Positions 14,072 to 23,360 of a stretch of DNA of 64,000 nt are shown here, one piece after another. The notes beneath the pieces were generated by a model. It was not told where the DNA came from. It was given only the letters and a program-made list of their open reading frames with translations, and searched no databases. Position 1 is the stretch's first letter. The number at the start of each line of letters is the position of its first letter. Source of the DNA: Gluconacetobacter takamatsuzukensis (GTDB lineage: Bacteria > Pseudomonadota > Alphaproteobacteria > Acetobacterales > Acetobacteraceae); contig NZ_JABEQK010000001.1 in assembly GCF_014174275.1 (NCBI RefSeq), forward strand, positions 62,001 to 126,000, given 5' to 3'. The position numbers and the translations under genes were made by a program.

Positions 14072-16771
14072 GTGTGTATTCCAGGTGCGGACGGGCTTTC
14101 CCTATTCTGGGGCAAGGCGCGAACTGATGTATTTGGGGTGGGGGGTCTTTCGGGGCCTGCGATGCACCCACTTGTTGCCCATATGCTCGACGTTGCGGCG
14201 GTGGCGGTTCTTCTGCCCGGATGGTCGCAGTGCACACTCGACAGACGCCAGATCGGGTTTCTGGTCGCGCTGCATGATATCGGCAAGCTGATGCCGGGGT
14301 TTCAGGCCAAGGTGCCGGAACACTGGCCCAGGGCAGCGTTCGGGCCGTTGTCATCCACGTTGGCCGCTGCCTCTCACGACGCGGACGGGTTGGCGCTCCT
14401 GAATGCGATGGCGGATGCGGAACTGGCGCCGTTATTCGGTCTGTCGCCCTCGGGGCGGCGGTGGCTTGCCTTGGAACGGGGTGCGTTGTTCCGCGCGGTT
14501 GCCGGGCATCATGGACGTCCGGTAGCGGAAACGCGGGCCGACAGGCTGGATGATCGGACGATGGTCTGGGCACGACGAATTGTCGGCCTGTTGTTCGAAG
14601 TGTTTCGGCCGCCGCCGATCCCGCTGCCTGATGCCTCGGCGCTTCGGCGGCTGGAATGGCGGCTGGCGGGGCTGACGGTTACTGCGGACTGGATCGGGTC
14701 CAGGGTTGAGTGGTTTCCGTATGTCGCCCCAGGCGAACTGGCCGATCCGGCGGCATATTTCTGGAATCATGCCTTGCCCCGGGCGCATTCGGCCGTCACT
14801 CGTGCCGGTCTGGCGCCGATGGCCGTAGCGCCCTTCGCCGGCGTCGGCGGGTTGTTCGATCATATCAGTCAGCCATCGCCGGCCCAGGCGTTGGCCGAAG
14901 GCGTGGCCTTGCCTGATGGCCCGGCACTGATCGTCATCGAGGACTTGACAGGCAGCGGCAAGACGGAGGCCGCGCTGACTATGGCGCACCGGCTGATGGC
15001 GGTAGGACGAGGCGCGGGTCTGTTCGTTGCGTTGCCGACGATGGCGACAGCGAACGCCATGTATGACCGGTTGGCCACGGCCTATCGACGGCTTTTTCAA
15101 CCGTCGGCTCACCCATCGCTGGCCCTGGCGCATGGTCGTGCGTCGCTGGATGAGCGATTTGCCGACGCTCTGGCGCCGGATGACGATATGGCGCGCGCGG
15201 GTTCCGTCATGGAGGGTACGGCCGAAGCCCATTGTGCCGCGTGGCTGGGCAGCCAGTCGCGCCGGGCGTTGATGGCACAGGTCGGGGTCGGGACCATCGA
15301 CCAAGCATTGATGGCGGTGTTGCCGGTGCGTTTTGCAACGGTGCGGCAGCAGGGCTTGGCCGAGAAGATCCTGATCGTTGACGAATGTCATGCCTTCGAT
15401 CCCTACATGCGGCGCGAGATGATCGAATTGCTGCGCTTTCATGCGGCAATGGGGGGATCGGCCATTCTGCTGTCTGCTACATTGACGCGGCGGGTGCGTC
15501 AGGCGCTGATTGATGCGTTTCGGAGCGGGCTGGGGGGAAAACCGGTGCCGCTTTCGGCCACGGCCTATCCGCTCGTGACTGTGGCGGGGGGCGGAGAAGT
15601 CGACGAACATGCCTGCGCGGCCCGGAGTGGGCTGGCCCGCTCCGTCGCGGTGCGGCGTCTGGCGGATGTCGATGCCGCGTTGGGCGAGGTCAGGCGGGGG
15701 GCTGCCGCCGGGGCGGCGGTGGCATGGATTCGCAATTCGGTGGACGATGTTATCGAGACCGCGCGGACATTGCGCGCCCAAGGCGTGGACGTGCTGGTTT
15801 TTCATGCGCGCTTTGCCATGGTGGATCGTCTGGCAATCGAACGGGATGTTCTGGCGCGTTTCGGAAAGAATGGCCTGGCCGGCCAGCGGGCGGCGGTGCT
15901 GATGGCGTCGCAGGTGATCGAGCAGAGTCTGGATCTGGATTTCGACCTGTTGTGTACGGATCTGGCACCGATGGATCTGCTGATCCAGCGGGCGGGCCGA
16001 TTATGGCGTCATTCGCGCGCTGGGCGGCCCGTCGCGGCGCTGGAAATGCTGGTTGTCTCGCCGGAACCGGTCGCTGAACCCGATGGCCTATGGGTGCGCC
16101 GCGTTCTGCCTCGGACTGCGGCGGTGTATCGTGACCCGGCGTTGTTGTGGCGCACCGCGCGGGCTCTGTTCGCGCGGGGCTGCATCGACAGTCCCGGAGA
16201 GATCAGGGCGCTGATCGAGGCGGCTGGGGATGATGATACGGCGGATGCCGTGCCCGAGGCGTTGCTTGCCGCGAACACACAGGAAACTGGTCGAGGGCAG
16301 GCGCAAGCTACGCTGGCGGCGCAGAATGTCCTGGCGTTCGATCGTGGCTATGCCCCCGAGACCGCGCAGTGGGAGGCTGAACTGGCCACGCCGACGCGCC
16401 TTCAGGAGATCCCTCAGGTCACGGTGCGCCTTGCAGTGGTGCGTGATGGGGTGGTGGTGCCCTGGGCGCTGGAAGCGAACCCGGTCGACCCATCCGATCT
16501 GCGACGTGCCTGGGCCTTGTCCGAGGTTTCAGTGGCGCAGTACCGCCTGGCGTCGTGCCACGTGCCGGTCGGGCTGGAATCGGCGGTGACCGACGCCCGG
16601 TCCGGATGGTCGCGCTGGGAACGTGAAGCGGAGCAGAGCATGCTGTTGCTGGTCTTGCGTGAAACGGGAAAAGGATGGCGTGGGGACGGTCGGAACGAGA
16701 AGGGGGAGGAGGTTGTGGTCGGGTATGATCGTGTCTATGGGTTCATGATAGTTCCCGCCAACGCGGGATGA
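14072..16771 (+). CDS. cas3: CRISPR-associated helicase/nuclease Cas3 (type I-E)
   Basis: Cas3 is recruited by target-bound Cascade, then nicks and unwinds the DNA. The 899-residue protein has an N-terminal HD nuclease (HPLVAH near residue 32, HDIGK near 68) and a superfamily 2 helicase: Walker A TGSGKT near 293, DECH box near 437, SATLTRR, and motif VI QRAGRLWRH near 639. The GTG at 14072 is preferred because AAGAAGGGGG lies about ten bases upstream and the protein then begins just before the conserved FWGKA, as in E. coli Cas3 (888 aa). The last seven codons and the stop codon lie inside a degenerate CRISPR repeat. Confidence 0.95.
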   Translation: MCIPGADGLSLFWGKARTDVFGVGGLSGPAMHPLVAHMLDVAAVAVLLPGWSQCTLDRRQIGFLVALHDIGKLMPGFQAKVPEHWPRAAFGPLSSTLAAASHDADGLALLNAMADAELAPLFGLSPSGRRWLALERGALFRAVAGHHGRPVAETRADRLDDRTMVWARRIVGLLFEVFRPPPIPLPDASALRRLEWRLAGLTVTADWIGSRVEWFPYVAPGELADPAAYFWNHALPRAHSAVTRAGLAPMAVAPFAGVGGLFDHISQPSPAQALAEGVALPDGPALIVIEDLTGSGKTEAALTMAHRLMAVGRGAGLFVALPTMATANAMYDRLATAYRRLFQPSAHPSLALAHGRASLDERFADALAPDDDMARAGSVMEGTAEAHCAAWLGSQSRRALMAQVGVGTIDQALMAVLPVRFATVRQQGLAEKILIVDECHAFDPYMRREMIELLRFHAAMGGSAILLSATLTRRVRQALIDAFRSGLGGKPVPLSATAYPLVTVAGGGEVDEHACAARSGLARSVAVRRLADVDAALGEVRRGAAAGAAVAWIRNSVDDVIETARTLRAQGVDVLVFHARFAMVDRLAIERDVLARFGKNGLAGQRAAVLMASQVIEQSLDLDFDLLCTDLAPMDLLIQRAGRLWRHSRAGRPVAALEMLVVSPEPVAEPDGLWVRRVLPRTAAVYRDPALLWRTARALFARGCIDSPGEIRALIEAAGDDDTADAVPEALLAANTQETGRGQAQATLAAQNVLAFDRGYAPETAQWEAELATPTRLQEIPQVTVRLAVVRDGVVVPWALEANPVDPSDLRRAWALSEVSVAQYRLASCHVPVGLESAVTDARSGWSRWEREAEQSMLLLVLRETGKGWRGDGRNEKGEEVVVGYDRVYGFMIVPANAG

Positions 16772-16825
16772 CCCGTCTTGGGTAGGCAAATGTGCGCTGT
16801 TCCCCGCGTTAGCGGGGATGTTGTT
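16749..16825 (+). ncRNA. Degenerate mini-CRISPR (candidate CreA/CreR-like crRNA guide)
   Basis: Two diverged repeats flank a 21-nt spacer (16776-16796). Repeat 1 (16749-16775) overlaps the end of cas3. It has lost one C and one G on opposite sides, so a CCCGC/GCGGG stem survives, and its last eight bases, ATGACCCG, differ from the crRNA handle ATGAACCG at one position. Repeat 2 (16797-16825) keeps the full CCCCGC/GCGGGG stem but has lost the handle. A functional single crRNA needs exactly these parts. The start-to-start distance is 48 bp, not 61, so this is not array overflow. The spacer matches 16868-16888 on the minus strand. Transcription is assumed, not shown. Confidence 0.6.
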
Positions 16826-16867
16826 TTTTGTTGGAAATGCATTGTAAGCATCGCGAGCAGGGTTCTT

Positions 16868-16891
16868 TGCACAATTACCAACACAAGACAT
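16868..16891 (-). promoter_or_regulatory. Partial-match protospacer with ATG PAM for the mini-CRISPR guide
   Basis: Read on the minus strand, this site is ATG (16891-16889) followed by 21 nt matching the mini-CRISPR spacer at 16 positions. Mismatches fall at 6, 9, 12, 15 and 21. The type I-E seed positions 1-5, 7 and 8 all match, and 6 and 12 are positions where Cascade flips the base out. ATG is a tolerated PAM in E. coli type I-E. A weak promoter-like pair, TTGCAC (16867-16872) and TATGGA (16891-16896), straddles the site, and TTGACC (16903-16908) follows. Bound Cascade would be expected to block transcription to the right. Confidence 0.55.
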
Positions 16892-16938
16892 ATGGATTAA
16901 TCTTGACCATAAGAGAGGTTCAAGCTTATGGAAGGGAA

Positions 16939-16967
16939 GCCACGTCGAAGCTCAGCTTCGACGTGGC
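16939..16967. repeat. 14-bp-arm perfect inverted repeat in the cas3-cas8e gap
   Basis: The arms GCCACGTCGAAGCT and AGCTTCGACGTGGC surround a single C. As RNA this would fold to a very stable hairpin of about 12-13 bp with a small loop. As DNA it is a strong dyad. No T run follows, so it does not look like an intrinsic terminator. It lies between the partial protospacer and a perfect Shine-Dalgarno sequence. Confidence 0.75.
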
Positions 16968-16975
16968 GGGGAATT

Positions 16976-17155
16976 ATGAAAGGAGGATATGGCGTGTGGC
17001 GCACGTTCGGTAGAAGAGACTATGCTACATCTTGTGCTGCCATTCTCATGTCAGCGCATAGATGCATCCACAGATGCGAATATTACGCCCTTTGTCTGTG
17101 TATGTCCATTCATTTGGTATGCCTTCATCTCAGTGTTATTTTATTTCTGAATTGA
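16976..17155 (+). CDS. Possible small ORF with tandem AGA codons in the cas3-cas8e gap
   Basis: A frame of 59 codons from ATG 16976, or 53 from GTG 16994, lies in otherwise AT-rich DNA. The GTG is preceded by a perfect AAGGAGG (16980-16986) at seven bases. Its codons 7 and 8 are both AGA (17012-17017), and two more AGA codons follow, in a genome whose neighbouring genes use CGN almost exclusively for arginine. The C-terminus is hydrophobic and Cys-rich (ALCLCMSIHLVCLHLSVILF). It may be a short toxin-like minigene, a leader peptide, or chance. I know no homologue. The rest of the gap, to 17233, holds nothing else recognisable. Confidence 0.3.
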   Translation: MKGGYGVWRTFGRRDYATSCAAILMSAHRCIHRCEYYALCLCMSIHLVCLHLSVILFLN

Positions 17156-17233
17156 ATTCATTCTATAAAAATAGGATGGCAAAAATAGATTTGTCGAACC
17201 GCCACAAAATGTATGAATATTATCGATGTAATA

Positions 17234-17266
17234 TATAATTATTTCCCACAATATCAAGGATATTGT
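17234..17266 (+). promoter_or_regulatory. cas8e promoter -10 and overlapping operator/hairpin
   Basis: A consensus -10, TATAAT (17234-17239), lacks a good -35, which suggests activator dependence or repression. Just downstream lies the perfect dyad ACAATATC-AAG-GATATTGT (17248-17266), which would begin at about the transcription start. It contains the AAGGA that serves as Shine-Dalgarno for the ATG at 17274. The dyad could be a repressor site, or an RNA hairpin masking the ribosome-binding site. Confidence 0.5.
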
Positions 17267-17273
17267 CTGTGCG

Positions 17274-18923
17274 ATGATCTGCTCTCCGCTGAATCTCCTC
17301 ACCGATTCCTGGCTGCCGGTTCGTAGGCGGTCTGGAGCAGTCGCCTGTATTCGTCCTGCTCAGATCGTGGAGAGGCTGGTCGACGATCCGGTTGTGGCGT
17401 TCGATTGGCCGCGCGCGGATTTCCGTATTGCTTCCATTGAATTTCTGATTGGCCTGTTGGCCACCGCGTTCCCTGCTGCCGAGGCGGCGCAGTGGGTGGA
17501 GTTGTGGCATATGCCGCCGTCGGTCGAGGTGCTGGACTTGGCTTTTGCCCGTGTGGCCAAAGCGTTCTGGCTGGACGGGCCGGGGGCGCGCTTTCTTCAG
17601 GATCATGACGATCTGGCCAGTGGGTCGGAGCCGGTGGAGCGATTGCTGATCGAGGCGCCCGGCGACAGTACCCTGCGCAGGAATGCCGATCTGTTCGTGC
17701 ATCGGGGGCAGGTGACGGCGCTGGGACGTCCGGCGGCGGCGATAGCGCTGTTTACGTTGCAATCCTGGGCCCCCAGCGGTGGAGCGGGGAACATGACCGG
17801 CCTGCGCGGCGGCGGGCCGCTGGTCTCGCTGGTTCTGCCGCGAGAAGGAGCGAGCCTGTGGCAGGTCGTTTGGGCCAATACGCCGTGTGGCCAGCCGGCG
17901 CCGGAGGATGATCTGGCGCGTGTCTTTCCCTGGCTGGCGCCCACGCTGGTCTCGGGCAAGGCCGGAACGAAAGTGCGGGCGGAGCACAACGCGCATCCGT
18001 TGCAATGCTGGTGGGGAATGCCCCGGCGCATCCGGCTCGATTTCGGTGATGGTGGGTCATGCGACCTGACGGGACGACCGGACGGCGCCACGGTGACAGG
18101 CTGGCGCCAGCGGCCTTATGGCGCCAGTTATGACGGATGGACCGGCATGCCCTATGGCGCCGGCGCATGCATTCATCCTCTGACGCCGCGCTATCGGCAG
18201 AAGCCGGACAGCGAATGGCTCAGTGTCCATCCCCAGCCCGGCGGGATCGGTTATCGCCATTGGGTCGGCGTGGTGGTGGAGAGTGGCGACGGGAGCCGGT
18301 TGCCCGCCAGCGCGGTGGCGATATGGCGCGCCGAACGGGCGCGCGATGCCGGGTGCGCCTGGTCGCCGCGTCTGCTGGCTGCCGGTTTCGACATGGACAA
18401 CATGAAGGCACGGGGTTTCGTGGAAAGCGAAATGCCGCTGCCGGGTACGGCCGATCCGGTTCGCCAGCAAAAGCTGGACGGGTTCGCGCGCGATTGTGTC
18501 GAGGCGGCCGATCTGGTCGCCAGCGTGTTGCGCGGCACGGTGCGCGAAGCCTTGTTCGGTGGCGCGACGGTGTCGCTGGATGCCACGTCGCTGTCAGGTG
18601 TGCGCGAGCGGTTCTGGGCCGGAACCTCCGGGGCGTTTTTTGATCTTCTCAATAAACTGACGGAACAGGACGCCTATGCGTTCGAGACTGCGCGTGCCGA
18701 ATGGGTGACGGTGCTGCGGTGGCAGGCCATGGCGCGGTTCGATGCCGCAGTGCAATTGTCGCCGGACATGCGGGAGGCGGAGGCGATGCGCGCGGCGCAG
18801 GCACGACACCGGTTGCGGGTGGTGGTCTCGGGGTTTGGAAAGGAGGGTGGTGCGATCATGAGGGTGATGAACTTGCCTGTTCCTGAGAGCAAGAAGCCGA
18901 CTTCCACAAGGAAACGGGCATGA
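17274..18923 (+). CDS. cas8e: Cascade large subunit Cas8e (Cse1/CasA)
   Basis: Cas8e recognises the PAM and recruits Cas3 in the type I-E effector. The 549-residue protein (E. coli CasA is 502) begins with the family start NLLTDSWLPVRR and contains the conserved segments FTLQSWAPSGGAGNMTGLRGG and GMPRRIRL. It is the first gene of a tightly packed seven-gene operon, and its stop codon overlaps the next ATG. A 5' dyad covers its ribosome-binding site. Confidence 0.95.
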   Translation: MICSPLNLLTDSWLPVRRRSGAVACIRPAQIVERLVDDPVVAFDWPRADFRIASIEFLIGLLATAFPAAEAAQWVELWHMPPSVEVLDLAFARVAKAFWLDGPGARFLQDHDDLASGSEPVERLLIEAPGDSTLRRNADLFVHRGQVTALGRPAAAIALFTLQSWAPSGGAGNMTGLRGGGPLVSLVLPREGASLWQVVWANTPCGQPAPEDDLARVFPWLAPTLVSGKAGTKVRAEHNAHPLQCWWGMPRRIRLDFGDGGSCDLTGRPDGATVTGWRQRPYGASYDGWTGMPYGAGACIHPLTPRYRQKPDSEWLSVHPQPGGIGYRHWVGVVVESGDGSRLPASAVAIWRAERARDAGCAWSPRLLAAGFDMDNMKARGFVESEMPLPGTADPVRQQKLDGFARDCVEAADLVASVLRGTVREALFGGATVSLDATSLSGVRERFWAGTSGAFFDLLNKLTEQDAYAFETARAEWVTVLRWQAMARFDAAVQLSPDMREAEAMRAAQARHRLRVVVSGFGKEGGAIMRVMNLPVPESKKPTSTRKRA

Positions 18924-19513
18924 GCAGGACCGATGCCGGGACCTTGGCCAGGGAGGCCCAGGCATGGTGGCGGGCGTTGCAACCTGATCCCGCGCGGGGC
19001 GATCCCGGTGATCGGGCCGCGCTTGCAAAGCTGCGACGTTGCGGCAGCGTGATCGACGTGCTGTTCGAGCCGGCGGCGCAGGAGCTCGCGCGTCGGTGTG
19101 GGGCGCGAGGAGATGGTGCACTGGAGCGTATCGCGCTTGTGGCCGGTGTGCTGGCCCATGTGCGCACGGATCGGCCCGGCCTGCGGGTGGCGCGCCGGAT
19201 CGGTCCGGTGGATGCCTCTGACCGGGCAACGGCGCTATGCAAGCCGATCCGGTTTCGTCGCCTGCTGGACATGATGGAATTCGACGATTGCCTGCGGGGA
19301 TTCCGTCGTCTGGTCGCGCTTGCCGATGCCGAAATGAATGTGCGCGACCTGGCTGAAGCCGTCTTCCTGTGGCCTCGCCCCGAGGGGCGGGGCAGTGCGG
19401 CAGCGGACCGTATCCGCGTGCGCTGGGTGTACGAATACTGGAATGCCGGTGAGCCGGAGGGGGAGACGCCTTCGGATCAGGCCTGTGACTCTGTCGAGGA
19501 ATTGCAATCGTGA
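18920..19513 (+). CDS. cas11: Cascade small subunit Cas11 (Cse2/CasB)
   Basis: Two copies of Cse2 form the belly of type I-E Cascade and stabilise the R-loop. The 197-residue protein is mostly helical and Arg-rich, with the conserved pattern WWRALQPDPARGDPGDRAALAKLRR near the start (split here by its motif boundaries) and RFRRLLDMMEFDDCLRGFRR in the middle. It overlaps cas8e by four bases (ATGA), and its own stop overlaps the GTG of cas7e, so translation is coupled on both sides. Confidence 0.93.
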   Translation: MSRTDAGTLAREAQAWWRALQPDPARGDPGDRAALAKLRRCGSVIDVLFEPAAQELARRCGARGDGALERIALVAGVLAHVRTDRPGLRVARRIGPVDASDRATALCKPIRFRRLLDMMEFDDCLRGFRRLVALADAEMNVRDLAEAVFLWPRPEGRGSAAADRIRVRWVYEYWNAGEPEGETPSDQACDSVEELQS

Positions 19514-20571
19514 GCCGTTTTCTGCAACTGCATCTGCTGACTTTCTACCCGCCGTCCAACGTCAATCGCGACGATACGGGCAACCCCAAGACAGCGGTGG
19601 TAGGCGGTGTTACGCGCCTGCGGATTTCCTCGCAGGCGCTCAAGCGGGCCTGGCGCACGTCCGACATCTTTGCCAAAGCGCTGGCCGGGCATATGGGGCA
19701 ACGTACCCAGCGCCTGGGCGATGAAATCTTCCGCTATCTGCGCGAGGAAAAGGCTGTGGCGGAAAAGGCGGCGTTGGAGATCGCCCGGGCGATTGCCGGC
19801 GTGTACGGCAAGGTCAAGCCCGAGAAGGACAAGAATCCGGCCCATACCGAGCAACTTGTTTTCGTCTCGCCGACGGAACGCGCGGCTGCGCTGGCGCTGG
19901 CGGACCGGCTGGCGGCGGGCGAAAAGGTCGATCCCGCAAAAGAAAAGGACACCCTGCTGTGCCATGCAGATTCTGCTGCGGACATTGCCCTGTTCGGGCG
20001 GATGCTGGCTGCCGATCCCGTCTATAACCGCGAGGCGGCCGTACAGGTGTCGCATGCCATTACCACGCATCACGTCACGGTCGAGGACGATTACTACACC
20101 GCGATCGACGACCTGAAAGGTGCCCAGGAAGATGCTGGGGCCGGCTTCATGGGCGAGGCGGGGTTCGGTTCGGGCGTGTTCTATCTTTATCTCTGCGTCA
20201 ACCGCGACCTGTTGCGGACCAATCTGGGCGACGAGGCCGAAAGCGGCGTGATGGATGAGGCGCTGGCAGCACTGGCACAGGCTGCGGCGACGGTGGCCCC
20301 CTCCGGCAAGCAGAACAGCTTCGCGGCGCTGGCACGTGCGCATTACGTCCTGGCCGAGAAGGGCGATGCGCAGCCGCGCACTCTGGCGGGTGCATTCGCA
20401 AAGCCCGTGACCGGGACATCGCTGATGGAGAATTCAATCCGTGATCTGAAAGCGTTCCGTGCCGATCTGGCCCACGTTTACGGACCGGGTTGCGATGCTG
20501 AATGCGCCCTTGAACTCGGGCACTCCAGTAGTGCTACCCTCGCGGAGATCGCGGCATTTTGCCGGACCTGA
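19510..20571 (+). CDS. cas7e: Cascade backbone subunit Cas7e (Cse4/CasC)
   Basis: Six Cas7 copies line the crRNA in Cascade. The 353-residue protein has the family start LQLHLLTFYPPSNVNRDDTG, followed by the motif RISSQALKRAWRTS and the C-terminal region PVTGTSLMENSI. The start codon is a GTG overlapping the cas11 stop. Its stop is eight bases before the cas5e ATG. Confidence 0.95.
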   Translation: MSRFLQLHLLTFYPPSNVNRDDTGNPKTAVVGGVTRLRISSQALKRAWRTSDIFAKALAGHMGQRTQRLGDEIFRYLREEKAVAEKAALEIARAIAGVYGKVKPEKDKNPAHTEQLVFVSPTERAAALALADRLAAGEKVDPAKEKDTLLCHADSAADIALFGRMLAADPVYNREAAVQVSHAITTHHVTVEDDYYTAIDDLKGAQEDAGAGFMGEAGFGSGVFYLYLCVNRDLLRTNLGDEAESGVMDEALAALAQAAATVAPSGKQNSFAALARAHYVLAEKGDAQPRTLAGAFAKPVTGTSLMENSIRDLKAFRADLAHVYGPGCDAECALELGHSSSATLAEIAAFCRT

Positions 20572-20579
20572 CCGGCATC

Positions 20580-21368
20580 ATGACCCATTTTCTGACCTTC
20601 GCCATGGTGGCGCCTGTTGCCTCCTTCGGTGCTCTGGCGGTGGGGGAGCGCCGTGAGGGGTGGGATCGTCCGGCGCGGTCTGGTGTGCTGGGGCTGGTTG
20701 CGGCCTGTCTTGGCCTGACGCGCGAGGACGAGGCTGCACAGTCGGCGCTGGCGACACAATACGGGTTGGCCCTGTTATGTCACGCGCCCGGAGAGCCGAT
20801 GACGGATTACCACACCACCCAGACGGCGCCGGCACGACGCGGATGGCGCCCGGCAACGCGGGCCCAGGAACTGTCGGGACCGGCGGAAGGTCTGGCCACT
20901 ATTCTCTCCCGTCGCGATTATCGTACCGGGGCATGGCATCTCGGGGCGCTGTGGGTGCAGGCGGATGCACCGTGTTGGACGCTGGAGATTATTGCGGCGG
21001 CGATGGCCGCGCCGGTTTTCACCCCCTCCCTTGGCCGTCGATCCTGCCCGCTGGGCCTTCCTCTCGCACCCGTTCTGGTCAGTGGCGAGGCGGCGGCGGA
21101 GGTGTTGATGGACCGTTACGATACGGGGCCGGAGGCGCGGTTGAGGGTGCATGGCGGTTCTTTCCGTGAACAGCTTGCCGGGCGTGTGCGGGCGCGGGGT
21201 GGGCGGCCGCTGCTGGTGCTCGATGCGGCCGATGTGGCGCGGCAGGGCGGAGGTGCGCGCGTGCTGCGGCGCGAAGTCCGGCGGGACCAGCCGATTTCGC
21301 GGACACGATGGCAATTCGCCCTGCGGGAAGAGGCCGTGCTGATGCCGGGCGTGAAGGGGGAAGCATGA
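20580..21368 (+). CDS. cas5e: Cascade subunit Cas5e (CasD)
   Basis: Cas5e binds the 5' handle of the crRNA. The 262-residue protein starts at the ATG before THFLTFAMVAPVASFG, the canonical Cas5 beginning, and has AVGERREGWDRPARSGVLGL and the YHTTQTAP loop. A TTG 21 bases earlier would extend it without benefit. Its stop codon overlaps the cas6e start. Confidence 0.94.
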   Translation: MTHFLTFAMVAPVASFGALAVGERREGWDRPARSGVLGLVAACLGLTREDEAAQSALATQYGLALLCHAPGEPMTDYHTTQTAPARRGWRPATRAQELSGPAEGLATILSRRDYRTGAWHLGALWVQADAPCWTLEIIAAAMAAPVFTPSLGRRSCPLGLPLAPVLVSGEAAAEVLMDRYDTGPEARLRVHGGSFREQLAGRVRARGGRPLLVLDAADVARQGGGARVLRREVRRDQPISRTRWQFALREEAVLMPGVKGEA

Positions 21369-22048
21369 TGACGCCCATTCTCTCGCGCGTCGCATTGCGG
21401 CGGGACGCCCCGGTGCAGGCATTCGCCCGCCTGCTGGTGCCGGAAGGACAGGCGCAGCAGCATGGGGCAGCGCATCATCTGCTATGGGCCCTGTTTGGGG
21501 ATACACCCGATCGCGATCGCGATTTTCTTTGGCGGCAGGTGGAACCCGGTCGCTACATGGTCCTGTCTGCCCGGCCTCCCATGGACACGCATGGGCTGTT
21601 TGCGATCGAGAGCCGCCCGTTTGCTCCGGTGCTGCACGAGGGGGACCGGTTGCGTTTCCTGTTGCGGGCGAATGCCACCGTTGATCGCAAGATGCCGGGC
21701 AAGACGCGCAGCCAACGGCATGACGTGGTGATGGACGCGCTTCATCACCTGCCCAGGGACAAACGTGCGCCGGCCCGTGTGGACGCGGTGGCAAGCGCGG
21801 CGGCGGCCTGGCTGGAGCGGCAGGGCGCGCGCAGCGGCTTTGTGCCCGAGGCGCCCGTCACGGTCGAGGCATATGACGTCCTGCGGATTGCGCGCGCCGG
21901 AGCGCCCCGTGTGTCGTTCGGCGTCGTTGACCTGACCGGGGACCTGATGGTGGCGGCGCCTGCGGATTTTGTTGCGACCTTGTTGCGGGGATTCGGGCGG
22001 GCGCGGGCCTTCGGTTGCGGCCTGATGCTGATCCGCCGCGCGGGATAG
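21365..22048 (+). CDS. cas6e: crRNA-processing endoribonuclease Cas6e (CasE)
   Basis: Cas6e cuts the CRISPR transcript at the base of each repeat hairpin and stays on the 3' end of the crRNA. The 227-residue protein has the N-terminal His region QQHGAAHHLLW, expected to supply the catalytic histidine, and the C-terminal Gly-rich RNA-binding segment GFGRARAFGCGLMLIRRAG. Of the two adjacent ATGs, the first (21365) overlaps the cas5e stop codon. Confidence 0.94.
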   Translation: MMTPILSRVALRRDAPVQAFARLLVPEGQAQQHGAAHHLLWALFGDTPDRDRDFLWRQVEPGRYMVLSARPPMDTHGLFAIESRPFAPVLHEGDRLRFLLRANATVDRKMPGKTRSQRHDVVMDALHHLPRDKRAPARVDAVASAAAAWLERQGARSGFVPEAPVTVEAYDVLRIARAGAPRVSFGVVDLTGDLMVAAPADFVATLLRGFGRARAFGCGLMLIRRAG

Positions 22049-22060
22049 GAGGCGCAGGTC

Positions 22061-23342
<1,282 letters not shown>

Positions 23343-23360
23343 CACCAGGGCATTTCGATC

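Noticed and set aside
16749-16825. Interpretation of the two repeats as the tail of a third ordinary array
   Set aside because: The spacing is 48 rather than 61 bp, both repeats are diverged, and no further copies follow.
17000-17030. A second target of the mini-CRISPR spacer at TCTTGTGC near 17025
   Set aside because: Seed position 8 does not match and the preceding bases are not a recognised PAM.
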